From Agathobacter sp. (GTDB taxonomy: Bacteria > Bacillota > Clostridia > Lachnospirales > Lachnospiraceae), in NCBI GenBank assembly GCA_017409825.1, contig JAFQRZ010000008.1, positions 1 through 64,000 of the forward strand: 64,000 nt of DNA, written 5' to 3'. The notes below the pieces were generated by a model. That model saw only the letters and a list, made by a program, of their open reading frames with translations, was not told the origin of the DNA and did not search any database. Positions 17,357 to 26,892 of the stretch are shown piece by piece (position 1 is the first letter of the stretch; each line of letters opens with the position of its first letter). Position numbers and translations under genes: made by a program.

Positions 17357-18007
17357 TCATGCTACATAAATAAACATAAACATGAAATGGCAGAAGCTTC
17401 CACCCATAATAAAGAGATGGAAAATTTCATGCAGTCCAAAGTATTTATGAATTCTATCTAAGAATGGTACTTTCAGTGCATAAATCACACCACCCACAGT
17501 ATATATCAAGCCCCCAACCAAAAGCCAGATAAAAGCTCCTGTTGGAAGTGTTTCCAGCAGTGGTCGGAATACCAGCACGCACTCCCATCCCATTGCAATA
17601 TAAATCACGGATGAAAACCATTTCGGGCAAGTTACCCAAAAGAATTTAATCAGCATACCTATGATTGCAGTTCCCCAAACAAGAGCAAGTAGTGGATATC
17701 CCTGTGCTTTATCCAATACCAACATACACACTGGAGTGTACGAGCCTGCAATCAAAACAAAAATCATCATGTGATCAATTTTCTTAAATGCCTTCAATGC
17801 TTTTCCTGTTAGATTCACGGAATGATACAGGGTGCTGGCTCCATACAAAAGCACCATACTGCAAATAAATATCAACATCGCCACTACATGACGCATATCC
17901 TGCGAATTCGTCGCTTTCATCAGAAGCGGCACTGCTCCAAGCATCGCCAGCATCATCGCTATATAATGCGTAATCGCACTTCCTGGCTCACGAATCGTAA
18001 TCTTCAT
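17357..18007 (-). CDS. Hemolysin III / PAQR-family membrane protein
   Basis: 216 residues with seven predicted helices. Family motifs are present: STLYHS after helix 2, KIDHMMIF, and the C-terminal HEIFHLFIMGGSFCHF, whose His residues with the first His and Asp form the presumed metal site. Homologues are annotated hemolysin III or YqfA and link to membrane-lipid homeostasis. No hemolytic role should be assumed. A GGAGG site precedes the ATG. Monocistronic. Confidence 0.93.
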   Translation of the reverse strand: MKITIREPGSAITHYIAMMLAMLGAVPLLMKATNSQDMRHVVAMLIFICSMVLLYGASTLYHSVNLTGKALKAFKKIDHMMIFVLIAGSYTPVCMLVLDKAQGYPLLALVWGTAIIGMLIKFFWVTCPKWFSSVIYIAMGWECVLVFRPLLETLPTGAFIWLLVGGLIYTVGGVIYALKVPFLDRIHKYFGLHEIFHLFIMGGSFCHFMFMFIYVA

Positions 18008-18074
18008 ACTTCTATAACCTCCATCTATTTCTGCACCAAGTATTGTATGGTGAATATCTTTGAAATATTATGGT

Positions 18075-18106
18075 TTTCAAAAACTTTTGCACGTAGTTTC
18101 AAAAAC
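18075..18106. repeat. Direct repeat upstream of the hemolysin III-like gene
   Basis: TTTCAAAAAC occurs at 18075-18084 and 18097-18106, 22 bp apart (about two helical turns), in the upstream region of the leftward gene. It may be a regulator site, or two -35-like TTGAAA elements on the minus strand. Confidence 0.4.
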
Positions 18107-18223
18107 CACTTGTTGTAGTTATATAATATTCTCGTTTAATGAAGATGTCAAGTAGGTTAGATAAATTTAATAAAAAAAAGCTCCCCATTCGAAAACAGGA
18201 AGCCTTTCAGTCACCATATTCAC

Positions 18224-19063
18224 TTACATAAACAGCAACAAACTCGCTGCCATCACCATCATCCCTGCAATTAGGCCGTAAATCGATAGATGATGCTCCC
18301 CGTATTCACGTGCCGATGGAAGTAATTCATCCACGGAAATGAATACCATAATCCCTGCCACACCGGCGAAAATGATTCCGTACACCATATCACTCATGAT
18401 TGGAATCAAAACAAGCCATCCAATCAAAGCTCCAATCGGTTCTGCCAGCCCTGAGGTAAAGGAATATAAAAAGGCCTGTTTACGAGACCCTGTCGCTTGA
18501 TAAATCGGTACAGAAACAGCAATTCCTTCTGGAATATTATGAATTGCAATCGCTGCTACAATTGGAATCGCAATGCTCGGATCCTGAAATGCTGATACAA
18601 AGGTCGCCATCCCTTCTGGAAAGTTATGTATCGCAATCGCCAAAGCAGTAAATAATCCCGTTCGCATCAACTGCTCTCTCTGCTTCTTTGCCTTAAGTTC
18701 TTTCACACAAACTTCGCAGTCTCCACAGCCTTCACAATCCGCCAGAACATTCTTCGGCTCATGTGGATTTTCTGCCGATGGAATCAGTTTATCAATCAAC
18801 GCAATCAAAAACATTCCACCGAAGAAGGCGATAACCGTCCATACAGCTCCCATTTTTTCACCAAGCTCCGCTGTCAAAGCATCCTGTGCCTTCGTAAAGA
18901 TTTCAATCATTGAAACATATATCATAACGCCTGCCGAAAACCCAAGACTCACCGACAAAAACTTTTTATTCGTCTTCTTTGCAAAGAACGCAATCAAACT
19001 ACCAATCCCAGTGCTTAGTCCTGCAAGCAAAGTCAAACCAAACGCAAACATAATATTTCCCAT
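18224..19063 (-). CDS. ZIP-family divalent metal transporter with a four-cysteine loop
   Basis: 279 residues, eight helices in the ZIP layout. The metal-path motifs are HNFPEGMA in helix 4 and HNIPEGIAVSVP in helix 5, as in ZupT-type zinc/iron importers. The long loop after helix 3, usually His-rich in this family, here carries CEGCGDCEVC (Cys110, 113, 116, 119; CX2CX2CX2C), able to bind a metal or a cluster. The gene has its own promoter (19162-19189) with half-site repeats just downstream, so metal-responsive control is likely. Confidence 0.93.
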   Translation of the reverse strand: MGNIMFAFGLTLLAGLSTGIGSLIAFFAKKTNKKFLSVSLGFSAGVMIYVSMIEIFTKAQDALTAELGEKMGAVWTVIAFFGGMFLIALIDKLIPSAENPHEPKNVLADCEGCGDCEVCVKELKAKKQREQLMRTGLFTALAIAIHNFPEGMATFVSAFQDPSIAIPIVAAIAIHNIPEGIAVSVPIYQATGSRKQAFLYSFTSGLAEPIGALIGWLVLIPIMSDMVYGIIFAGVAGIMVFISVDELLPSAREYGEHHLSIYGLIAGMMVMAASLLLFM

Positions 19064-19136
19064 ATATGTGCACCATCCTTTCGTATATTGTATGAATTCT
19101 ATTCTAATGTGTGAGTAATATTAGTTTCATCCTCCA

Positions 19137-19163
19137 GTTAGCTTCAACTAACCATATTGTTAG
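19137..19163. promoter_or_regulatory. Operator-like array before the ZIP gene
   Basis: Three 5-bp half-sites in alternating orientation with exact 11-bp spacing: GTTAG (19137-19141), CTAAC (19148-19152), GTTAG (19159-19163). They begin at the -10 element and extend into the leader. The sequence resembles DtxR-family half-sites but does not match the element at 315-324. Confidence 0.6.
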
Positions 19164-19189
19164 TATATCATTTTGTGCGAGTATGTCAA
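19162..19189 (-). promoter_or_regulatory. Promoter of the ZIP transporter
   Basis: On the minus strand TTGACA (19184-19189), 16-bp spacer, TATACT (19162-19167). Confidence 0.8.
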
Positions 19190-19192
19190 TAT

Positions 19193-19224
19193 AAAAACAG
19201 CTCGGCAAAAGCCGAGCTGTTTTT
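19193..19224 (-). terminator. Terminator of the ferredoxin gene
   Basis: A perfect stem of about 14 bp (AAACAGCTCGGC with GCCGAGCTGTTT plus flanking A/T) around AAAA, with a T run on the minus strand; it overlaps the stop codon of the ferredoxin gene. Confidence 0.9.
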
Positions 19225-19411
19225 AACCAACCTGTTCTATTGCATCCACCGGACACCCATACGCTGCATTTGCAGCCTCGCCCTCATGCTCCACTGGAAC
19301 AGGAGCTTCCATCGCTACGGCTACACCAGTATCTGCCATGGTGAAGTAATCTGGACAAGTGCTCACGCATAATCCACATCCGATGCAATTTTCATTTACT
19401 ACATATTTCAT
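19223..19411 (-). CDS. Small ferredoxin
   Basis: 62 residues, acidic. Cys9, Cys12, Cys15 and Cys19 form CIGCGLCVSTCP, and Cys53 lies in YGCPVDAIEQ. This is the single 4Fe-4S ferredoxin pattern (three N-terminal cysteines plus the C-terminal CP), with Cys19 extra and possibly in a disulfide. It acts as a cytoplasmic low-potential electron carrier. AAAGGATG precedes the start. It stands alone between enolase and the ZIP gene. Confidence 0.93.
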   Translation of the reverse strand: MKYVVNENCIGCGLCVSTCPDYFTMADTGVAVAMEAPVPVEHEGEAANAAYGCPVDAIEQVG

Positions 19412-19508
19412 ACTGCTTGCATCCTTTCTTCTTTTTCATAGTATGCTCGCGATCCTTAAGTTTATTCTACCTTTTTCAAAGTTCCTTTTATAATTTTTAG
19501 CCATTTTA

Positions 19509-20834
<1,326 letters not shown>

Positions 20835-20894
20835 TTATTCTCCTAATATTTCACTTATTTCCTTTACTATTTCCATATATTAGGAATTTTATGC

Positions 20895-20923
20895 AAAAAA
20901 ATCCCTCGTCCGAAGACGAGGGA
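20895..20923 (-). terminator. Terminator of the AEC/lipoprotein operon
   Basis: TCCCTCGTC (20902-20910) and GACGAGGGA (20915-20923) around CGAA, with TTTTTTT following on the minus strand (read there, the loop is the stable TTCG tetraloop). Confidence 0.92.
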
Positions 20924-20929
20924 ATCACT

Positions 20930-21571
20930 CTATTCTAAAAGTTCTTTATCAATAATCTGGAAATTCGCTCTATGAATATAAAGTGCCTTTCCATCTACCA
21001 TAAGCTTTGTTGTCTTTGGCAAATCTTCACTTACTTCCCAGTACACATCATCCCCAGAATACGCACAGATTGGATCGCCCAACTGACTCTGGATTACTAC
21101 TACCGTTTCCTTGCCGAAGTAATTTTTATACTTATTTACCGTTTCTGCAACAATCGTCATATCACCAATCCCATTTGCATCACTGGAAATGTGAATGTCC
21201 GAAGTATCAAATTCCACATCCGGCTTTAACCCTTTTTCCACAAAAAGAACCGTACTGCCACAGCTTTCTATCTGTTTTCCATCAATCGTAATTGTAATTA
21301 CAGAAGACATCGTTTCTGTAATCGCCCAGCGGTCCCCGGAATAGGTATATTCGTCCACGATATTCGGAGACATTTTAATATTTTTGCCTTCCGCTGTCAT
21401 AAATAACTCACCTGAGTTGGAATAAAACTGACATTCATAAGTATTACCCTTGATACTTCCAGTCAACTCATTAAGTGAATTGCCAAATCCAGCCCAACCA
21501 CAGCCTGTGACAACCGCGCCAACAACTAACACCAGTGCCACTATTACAACTAACTTACCTCTCTTTTTCAT
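20930..21571 (-). CDS. Putative lipoprotein, DUF5052-like
   Basis: 213 residues. Signal peptide with VTGC, lipidated at Cys24. The mature part is beta-rich (YECQFYSNSGELFMTAEGKNIKM; SSVITITIDGKQIESCGSTVLFVEKGL; YFGKETVVVIQSQLGDPICAYSGD), and the overall pattern recalls the clostridial DUF5052 lipoproteins; I hold this name loosely. Function unknown. GGAGGT precedes the ATG at 21571. It ends an operon with the AEC transporter and the tocopherol-cyclase-like protein. Confidence 0.82.
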   Translation of the reverse strand: MKKRGKLVVIVALVLVVGAVVTGCGWAGFGNSLNELTGSIKGNTYECQFYSNSGELFMTAEGKNIKMSPNIVDEYTYSGDRWAITETMSSVITITIDGKQIESCGSTVLFVEKGLKPDVEFDTSDIHISSDANGIGDMTIVAETVNKYKNYFGKETVVVIQSQLGDPICAYSGDDVYWEVSEDLPKTTKLMVDGKALYIHRANFQIIDKELLE

Positions 21572-21600
21572 TCTATGTACCTCCAAAAAAGATATCTAAA

Positions 21601-22506
21601 TTATAACATAATTACCAAAATTGTCACCATGAACACGATACTGCAAAGAATCGAAATCGAATTGAGTGCAGCAGAAAGACCTGCATCTCCTCCCATTTCT
21701 TCCGTAAACGCTGGAACTGCGGAACCAATCGGACTAAACGCCAATACCATAAGTGCCGTGCGTGCTTCCAATTCCAATGGCAGATTGTAAAATACGATTG
21801 CTAACACCAATGCTACACCATAACGAGCCATCAAAATCTTTGCGATAGTTCCAATCTGACTCTTATCACCAGATAGCTTGAATCCAACGCCTAACATCAG
21901 CATCGCAATAAATGCATTTGCACCACCTACGATTTCTGCCAACTGGATGACTGGAGAAGGAAGTGTAATCCCCAGCATTCCAAGAATCATCATGGTAATA
22001 CAAGTCAAAAAAGCCACCGACTTCGACAATGCCTTAAACACACGTTTCAACGAAAACTTTCCCGTCCCCTTAATGCTCGATGCTACACCAAATGCTCCAC
22101 CCAAACATACAAAAGCATTTCCTGCGTCGAACAAACTGGTCGTAATAACCCCTACTGGCCCCAAGAAACTCTGTACAAATGGAATCGTAAAATTACCAAT
22201 ATTATAACCTGGGAGGTTTAGCACACCAAATGCCTTTTCTTCTTTGCTTTTTCCAATATTTATCAGGTATCCCAAAATCATATACAAAATACCAGCACCT
22301 AATGCCATCAGTGTAAAGGATAGCATAGATGGGTCTAACTGCTTTCCAGAGAAATTGGAAATAAAAGCCGCTGGCAATGTAATTTTCAATGTGATTTTCG
22401 ATAATACCGCGAAATCCCCTTCTTTAAAGAAATTCACTTTACGCAAGATATATCCCGCCAAAATAATTGCAATAAAACACCCTGCACGGGTCAAAACGTC
22501 TAACAT
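21601..22506 (-). CDS. AEC-family (auxin efflux carrier-like) transporter
   Basis: 301 residues with about ten hydrophobic helices in two halves. Typical AEC features: an N-terminal RAGCFIAIILAGYILRKVNFF with ITLKITLPAAF, and the second-half LPSPVIQLAEIVGGANAFIAMLMLG segment. Bacterial members export or import organic anions such as malate; the substrate here is unknown. The start is placed at 22506, where GGAG lies 6 bp upstream and the ATG overlaps the stop of the upstream gene (7-bp overlap), so translation is coupled. Confidence 0.88.
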   Translation of the reverse strand: MLDVLTRAGCFIAIILAGYILRKVNFFKEGDFAVLSKITLKITLPAAFISNFSGKQLDPSMLSFTLMALGAGILYMILGYLINIGKSKEEKAFGVLNLPGYNIGNFTIPFVQSFLGPVGVITTSLFDAGNAFVCLGGAFGVASSIKGTGKFSLKRVFKALSKSVAFLTCITMMILGMLGITLPSPVIQLAEIVGGANAFIAMLMLGVGFKLSGDKSQIGTIAKILMARYGVALVLAIVFYNLPLELEARTALMVLAFSPIGSAVPAFTEEMGGDAGLSAALNSISILCSIVFMVTILVIML

Positions 22507-23279
22507 AGTTTTCTCCATTCGTATTCATATTCAAACGATGCCTTGTCCGTTTCAAATGCAAACTGCGTCACACCATTTTTTCGAAACCGATAAAAGGCTT
22601 TGCATACCAGATTTTCATGAATCGTGCGCACCATCGCACCATTTTGAGGTGCCTGGAGTGGATGCGCATGTTGTTCTAGCAATCGTGCCTCTAGTTCCAT
22701 ATTTCCTTGTCGGATTAGAAGCATATTATCCTTTTTCAACACAGCTCTCGCCCCCAAGTACGTGGCAAATCGGTATTCTCTTCCTTTCCAAAGCACTATC
22801 CCTATTATACCCGTAATATGCGTTCCTGCCAAGGGAATATCTGCAACGGACAGCATAATACTGCCCGCTGCTTCCCCTTTATCATCTAGGATAAAGCTCT
22901 GTGTCCATGCATATTCTTTCGGAAAAGAACGTCCCCTATCTCCTTCCCAATAACCCAATGCCTTATCAAATACATACGCTTTCTCATTGATGCGAATCAA
23001 ACCATCTACTTGATGCATCATGCTATATACACTATGCCGACATTCCATAAATGGAGCAAAAGCAAATGGTCCCATGATGTCATATTTTATGGGCTTCAAA
23101 TTCGTAAGCTTTATCTTTCCTTTCACCTGAGTATTAGAAATGTCACTTGCCGCATCTTCTGTAATCACCTGTACCGAATACGTCTTGTTTCCATTTGTCT
23201 CATGCACTGCCGGAATAATTGCTAAGGTTTGGTTCTTGGATTGGCATTTGAAATACCAGCCGGAAAAATAGTTATACAT
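22500..23279 (-). CDS. Tocopherol cyclase-like family protein
   Basis: 259 residues. Matches the pattern of bacterial tocopherol cyclase-like proteins: FSGWYFKCQSKNQTLAIIPAVH at the start, MECRHSVYSMMHQVDGLI, YWEGDRGRSFPKEYAWTQ, a central SIMLSVADIPLAG and C-terminal GAMVRTIHENLVCKAFY. No signal peptide; a beta-rich lipocalin-like barrel is expected. Gut Firmicutes make no tocopherol, so the substrate is probably another hydrophobic molecule. Start at 23279 is preceded by GAGGTGA. First gene of an operon with an AEC transporter and a lipoprotein. Confidence 0.85.
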   Translation of the reverse strand: MYNYFSGWYFKCQSKNQTLAIIPAVHETNGNKTYSVQVITEDAASDISNTQVKGKIKLTNLKPIKYDIMGPFAFAPFMECRHSVYSMMHQVDGLIRINEKAYVFDKALGYWEGDRGRSFPKEYAWTQSFILDDKGEAAGSIMLSVADIPLAGTHITGIIGIVLWKGREYRFATYLGARAVLKKDNMLLIRQGNMELEARLLEQHAHPLQAPQNGAMVRTIHENLVCKAFYRFRKNGVTQFAFETDKASFEYEYEWRKLC

Positions 23280-23335
23280 AAATATCACCTCAAAAATAAT
23301 ATTTATTTTTCCAAATTGCAGGCTTATTATGTAAT

Positions 23336-23360
23336 AAAAAAGCAGGTAAACCTGCTTTTT
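23336..23360 (-). terminator. Terminator of the ABC-2 exporter operon
   Basis: AAAAAGCAGG (about 23337-23346) pairs with CCTGCTTTTT (23351-23360) around TAAA; T run on the minus strand. Confidence 0.88.
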
Positions 23361-23386
23361 ACATTTTAAAAATCTTATTGAGTTTT

Positions 23387-24163
23387 TTAAAACAATTCTA
23401 ACGTTCCTTCTTTTATCGCTACTCTCTCTGCATACTTCACAAGCCCTGCCGCTAAAAGTATATACGCAATTCCTACTAATATCTCACTGACCAACAGACC
23501 TAATACTGCATTCCACTCCATTCCATTTACAACTCCTCTTGCCGCCTGAATACTTCTCGTCAAAGGCAAAACATAGGAAATCACTCGCACTGCTTCTGGC
23601 AACTGTGTGATAGGAAAATTCGAACCTGTAAAAATCAAAAGTACATACTCCATAAGATTTAATATTAGATGCATTTGGTGTGACATAAGCCCCAATACCG
23701 ATAACACGAGTCCAAATCCCGTTGCCGCAAACATAGCAACTGTAAAGCATAACAGCATACTTCCCCACGAAATATTGCTCCATGATATACCAAACACAAG
23801 ACATCCAATCGCAAATCCTGCAAAAGTAGTTCCCATACTTACCAATCCAGAAAAGAATCCTTTTTGCAATACAATTTCCAGCTTCGATGTTTTCCCTGCC
23901 ATGATAGAACGGATTCTTCCATACGCTCGTTCTGCACGAAAACTACTCCCCAATGAAAACACACAAATGTTGGTACAAAGCAGGAAGGCATTTCCGATGA
24001 CCCAATCGGTCAAATCTGTTGTTCCATAGGCATAACCAGCCAACACACAATGAAACATTAATGTCAAGAATGGATATGCTGTTTCCAACAATAAAAATTC
24101 TTCCAGATTAAATGCAGCTCTCTGTCCTTTAAAATTCAACCATGCCATACGTAAAAAATGCAT
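23387..24163 (-). CDS. ABC-2 type exporter permease, second subunit
   Basis: 258 residues with six predicted helices and the ABC-2 layout (a cytoplasmic RAERAYGRIRSIMAGKTSKLEIVLQK loop, then paired helices and a re-entrant segment around FTGSNFPITQLPEAVRVISYVLPLTRSIQAARG, a typical ABC-2 signature region). It starts 1 bp after its partner permease gene. With the 263-residue permease and ATPase it forms a drug- or lipid-type exporter; the cargo is unknown. Confidence 0.88.
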   Translation of the reverse strand: MHFLRMAWLNFKGQRAAFNLEEFLLLETAYPFLTLMFHCVLAGYAYGTTDLTDWVIGNAFLLCTNICVFSLGSSFRAERAYGRIRSIMAGKTSKLEIVLQKGFFSGLVSMGTTFAGFAIGCLVFGISWSNISWGSMLLCFTVAMFAATGFGLVLSVLGLMSHQMHLILNLMEYVLLIFTGSNFPITQLPEAVRVISYVLPLTRSIQAARGVVNGMEWNAVLGLLVSEILVGIAYILLAAGLVKYAERVAIKEGTLELF

Positions 24164-24164
24164 A

Positions 24165-24956
24165 CTAGCTCACCTCCAATGTTGCACGGATTCGGATTCT
24201 TTTATCCATCCAATGATACAAACCAATGGTAAATAAAACCATCAGCAGCAACTCTATCACCAAAATCCCAGTGCACTCCACATATACGCTCTTGTCTACC
24301 TGCCCTACACTCATGCGCAACAATCTTGCGGCCCAGGTTGGTGCCAAGAGATTCGAAATCGCCTGTGCCCATTCTGGTAATACTTCAACTGGAAATGTAA
24401 AACCACAGATAAACACCAACGGAATCTCAATCAGGTTCATGTATAGTTCTGTCTTACGTGACAGCATCATAATATAGGCAAAGCATAGCGACACCACCAC
24501 GAAACATACAATCATCAAAACCATAGACACCAGAAAATATCCTATATTTACAATATAAAGCCACTGTCCTGAAATCACTCCCGCAGTCACGTAGGAAAGA
24601 ACAAAGGTAAGTAGCGACATAATCGTGTTTCCGAATACTTTTCCGAAAACAATCAGACCGAATCCACCAGGTGCCACATAAATTAAAGGCAACGTGCCAG
24701 ACCACCGCTCGCGGTTAATATCTCCAACCGAAGAAAAACAGATGCAGCCCCAAATTCCCATCAGACCAGCCCCTAATACTACATGATTAAGAAATGCATC
24801 TGGTCCCTTTGTTAGAAACATCTCATACAAAAATATCGTATTCACAATCGGATTGCAAATAAGGCAAAACCGAAACATGGGGCGAGCAAAGGATTGTTTC
24901 ATCTGCAATGTCATCGTAGATACAATAATCTGCCAATATATCATCCATTTTTTCAT
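24165..24956 (-). CDS. ABC-2 type exporter permease, first subunit
   Basis: 263 residues, six helices, with the ABC-2 signature region GFTFPVEVLPEWAQAISNLLAPTWAARLLR. N-terminal cytoplasmic helix followed by the DINRERWSGTLPLIYVAP loop that contacts the ATPase. It starts 1 bp after the ATPase stop codon. The two permeases are similar in layout and probably form a heterodimer. Confidence 0.88.
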   Translation of the reverse strand: MKKWMIYWQIIVSTMTLQMKQSFARPMFRFCLICNPIVNTIFLYEMFLTKGPDAFLNHVVLGAGLMGIWGCICFSSVGDINRERWSGTLPLIYVAPGGFGLIVFGKVFGNTIMSLLTFVLSYVTAGVISGQWLYIVNIGYFLVSMVLMIVCFVVVSLCFAYIMMLSRKTELYMNLIEIPLVFICGFTFPVEVLPEWAQAISNLLAPTWAARLLRMSVGQVDKSVYVECTGILVIELLLMVLFTIGLYHWMDKRIRIRATLEVS

Positions 24957-24957
24957 C

Positions 24958-25740
24958 TTACACGCCCTCTTTCTTTACTAATGCTAAGAACACCTGCTCC
25001 AATGTGCTATCCATTCCCTTTTCACCATAAGATTTCTTTAAATTCTCAGGCGTATCCATCGCAATCATTTTTCCTTTATTGATTATCGCAATGCGGTCAC
25101 AAAGCTCATCTGCTTCCTGCATATAATGTGTCGTTAGTAGAACCGTTCTTCCCTCCTCCTTTAATTTACGGATGATATCGCGAAGCATATTCGCACCAAT
25201 TGGATCTAAGCCGACAGTCGGTTCATCCATAAACACAATCTTGGGATTATTGATAAGACCTCTTGCAATCTGTAATCTTTGTATCATCCCTTTCGAGTAT
25301 GTTTCTACTAATCGGTCTGCAGCATCTTCTAGCTCCACCAATTTTAACAATTCTTCTGTTCGTTTCTTTGCCTCTTTTCCTTTGATTTTGTACAAGCCAG
25401 CAAAATACAATAGGTTATCTCTTGCAGATAATCTGCGGTATACTCCCATCTCACCACCGAACACGAAGTTTATCTCCCCACGGATTTTATCTGCTTCTTT
25501 ATATGTATCAAATCCCAACACCTTGCACACTCCAGCCGTCGGAGCCAGTAAAGTAATCAACATTTTTATCGTCGTGGTTTTTCCAGCTCCATTTTCGCCA
25601 AGCAATCCAAAGATTTCTCCTCTGTTTACGCAAAAATTGATTCCATCTACTGCTGTAAGTGTTTTCTTTTTCCGAAGAAACCAACCTTTCGTCGTGATAT
25701 AGTCTCGCTTTACATCTTTTACTTCAATTACTGTATCCAT
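24958..25740 (-). CDS. ABC exporter ATPase (daunorubicin/NatA type)
   Basis: 260 residues. Walker A GENGAGKTT, signature YSKGM, Walker B IVFMDEP and switch His in TTHYMQEADEL. The Q-loop position reads VFGGEMGVYRRL, with Gly in place of Gln, a variation seen in NatA/DrrA-type ATPases. The C-terminal EQVFLALVKKEG is the usual ending of this class. First gene of the three-gene operon; its promoter at 25799-25827 overlaps a palindrome. Confidence 0.93.
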   Translation of the reverse strand: MDTVIEVKDVKRDYITTKGWFLRKKKTLTAVDGINFCVNRGEIFGLLGENGAGKTTTIKMLITLLAPTAGVCKVLGFDTYKEADKIRGEINFVFGGEMGVYRRLSARDNLLYFAGLYKIKGKEAKKRTEELLKLVELEDAADRLVETYSKGMIQRLQIARGLINNPKIVFMDEPTVGLDPIGANMLRDIIRKLKEEGRTVLLTTHYMQEADELCDRIAIINKGKMIAMDTPENLKKSYGEKGMDSTLEQVFLALVKKEGV

Positions 25741-25782
25741 ACGCTCTCCTTATTACCTTGTTCATCATTCTATATATATCTA

Positions 25783-25800
25783 ATTCGATATACATCGAAT
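25783..25800. promoter_or_regulatory. Probable ArsR operator before the ABC-2 exporter
   Basis: ATTCGAT (25783-25789), 4-bp spacer, ATCGAAT (25794-25800). It overlaps the downstream edge of the -10 of the exporter operon. The upstream ArsR-family gene is the obvious candidate regulator. Confidence 0.65.
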
Positions 25801-25827
25801 ATTAACAAAAAAGTCACCTTACGTCAA
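25799..25827 (-). promoter_or_regulatory. Promoter of the ABC-2 exporter operon
   Basis: On the minus strand TTGACG (25822-25827), 17-bp spacer, TAATAT (25799-25804). Confidence 0.75.
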
Positions 25828-25828
25828 G

Positions 25829-25859
25829 AAAAAAATCCGCCACACTTTCGTGTGACGGA
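25829..25859 (-). terminator. Terminator of the ArsR-family gene
   Basis: TCCGCCACAC pairs with GTGTGACGGA (one mismatch) around TTTC; TTTTTTTC follows on the minus strand. Confidence 0.88.
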
Positions 25860-25866
25860 CTTCGCT

Positions 25867-26868
25867 TTATAAGAATGTCTGCTCTAAAGTTTCTATGCAA
25901 TTTTTCATACAATGAATATTGATACTATAATACTTCGTGTTTCCAGCGGGTTCTTCGTGCACTAAACCGCTTTTCTTCAAATGACTCATGTGATGCGAAA
26001 CGGTAGATGGTGCCAACTTCATCTGTTCTGCTATCTCGATACCATTCATGCTTTTTCGCTCTTTTAATAGTTTCAAAATCTGGTATCTCGTCTTATCCGA
26101 CAGCATTTTAAGCGCATCCGCAATCATTTGATTATCCTGTTGCCCCAATCGAATTGCATCAAAGATTATAATCTGTTTCTTTTCAAACCAACGACAACAT
26201 CTAATTGGCATAAAAATAGAAGGAATGAAATAAAAACTCTCATACGGCCCTCTATTGTGAAAACTTTTTCCCATAAGACTTTCGGAATACTCTAAACCAT
26301 TTGATTTCAGTAATTCCTCCTGCATTTTCACTTTCCACTCCTGAATCTCTCTCGAGTAAGCATCCAAATATCTTTCTGCTGCTTCGGTACGAAGCTCCAA
26401 AACCAGCTTTTCCAAACTATCTATCAGCCAGTCAGACTTTTGAAACAAGGTCTGAATTACAAAATAACTTTGAAACGACTCTCTATTATTTTGATATAGT
26501 ACAATCTGCCCCTGCTCAGATTTCATTGCATTTTCTATTTCAGCACATGGTATTTGCAACAACGTAGTTAAAAATTCTTCTTTTGACAGACCTTTGATAT
26601 AGGAGAAATAAGACTCAATGGTAAAATTCTCCAGGTCAAAAGTAAGTAAAAACTCCAACCATTCTATGCTATACTCTTTCTGCATATTTTCAAAAAACTC
26701 AAATAACAGTGGGTATCGCTCCCGTTTCTCCTCCACAAATGCTTGAGAATATACTTCACGAATTTTGGAATTCACATCAAACGAAGCCAATAATTCTAGT
26801 GCAGCTAACAAGTATTCTATTTCTTTCTCATACCAAAAGTATGTATTTCCGCTTAATTTTTCCTGCAT
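25867..26868 (-). CDS. ArsR-family regulator with a long N-terminal domain
   Basis: 333 residues. The C-terminal part (about 247-325) is an ArsR-type winged helix: ALKMLSDKTRYQILKLL, then IEIAEQMKLAPSTVSHHMSHLKKSGLV and the wing EPAGNTKYYSI. The first 240 residues form a mainly helical domain of unknown fold, probably ligand sensing, ending in FYFIPSIFMPIRCCRWFEKKQIIIFDA. No ArsR cysteine metal site is seen. It probably controls the downstream ABC-2 exporter, whose promoter holds a palindrome. It is divergent from the bile salt hydrolase gene, with only 75 bp between the start codons. Confidence 0.9.
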   Translation of the reverse strand: MQEKLSGNTYFWYEKEIEYLLAALELLASFDVNSKIREVYSQAFVEEKRERYPLLFEFFENMQKEYSIEWLEFLLTFDLENFTIESYFSYIKGLSKEEFLTTLLQIPCAEIENAMKSEQGQIVLYQNNRESFQSYFVIQTLFQKSDWLIDSLEKLVLELRTEAAERYLDAYSREIQEWKVKMQEELLKSNGLEYSESLMGKSFHNRGPYESFYFIPSIFMPIRCCRWFEKKQIIIFDAIRLGQQDNQMIADALKMLSDKTRYQILKLLKERKSMNGIEIAEQMKLAPSTVSHHMSHLKKSGLVHEEPAGNTKYYSINIHCMKNCIETLEQTFL

Positions 26869-26892
26869 ATTTAAACCTCACTAAGTGCTCAT

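Noticed and set aside
22244-22816. 190-codon open frame antisense to the AEC and tocopherol-cyclase-like genes
   Set aside because: Spans the overlap of two well-supported genes on the other strand; no start site.
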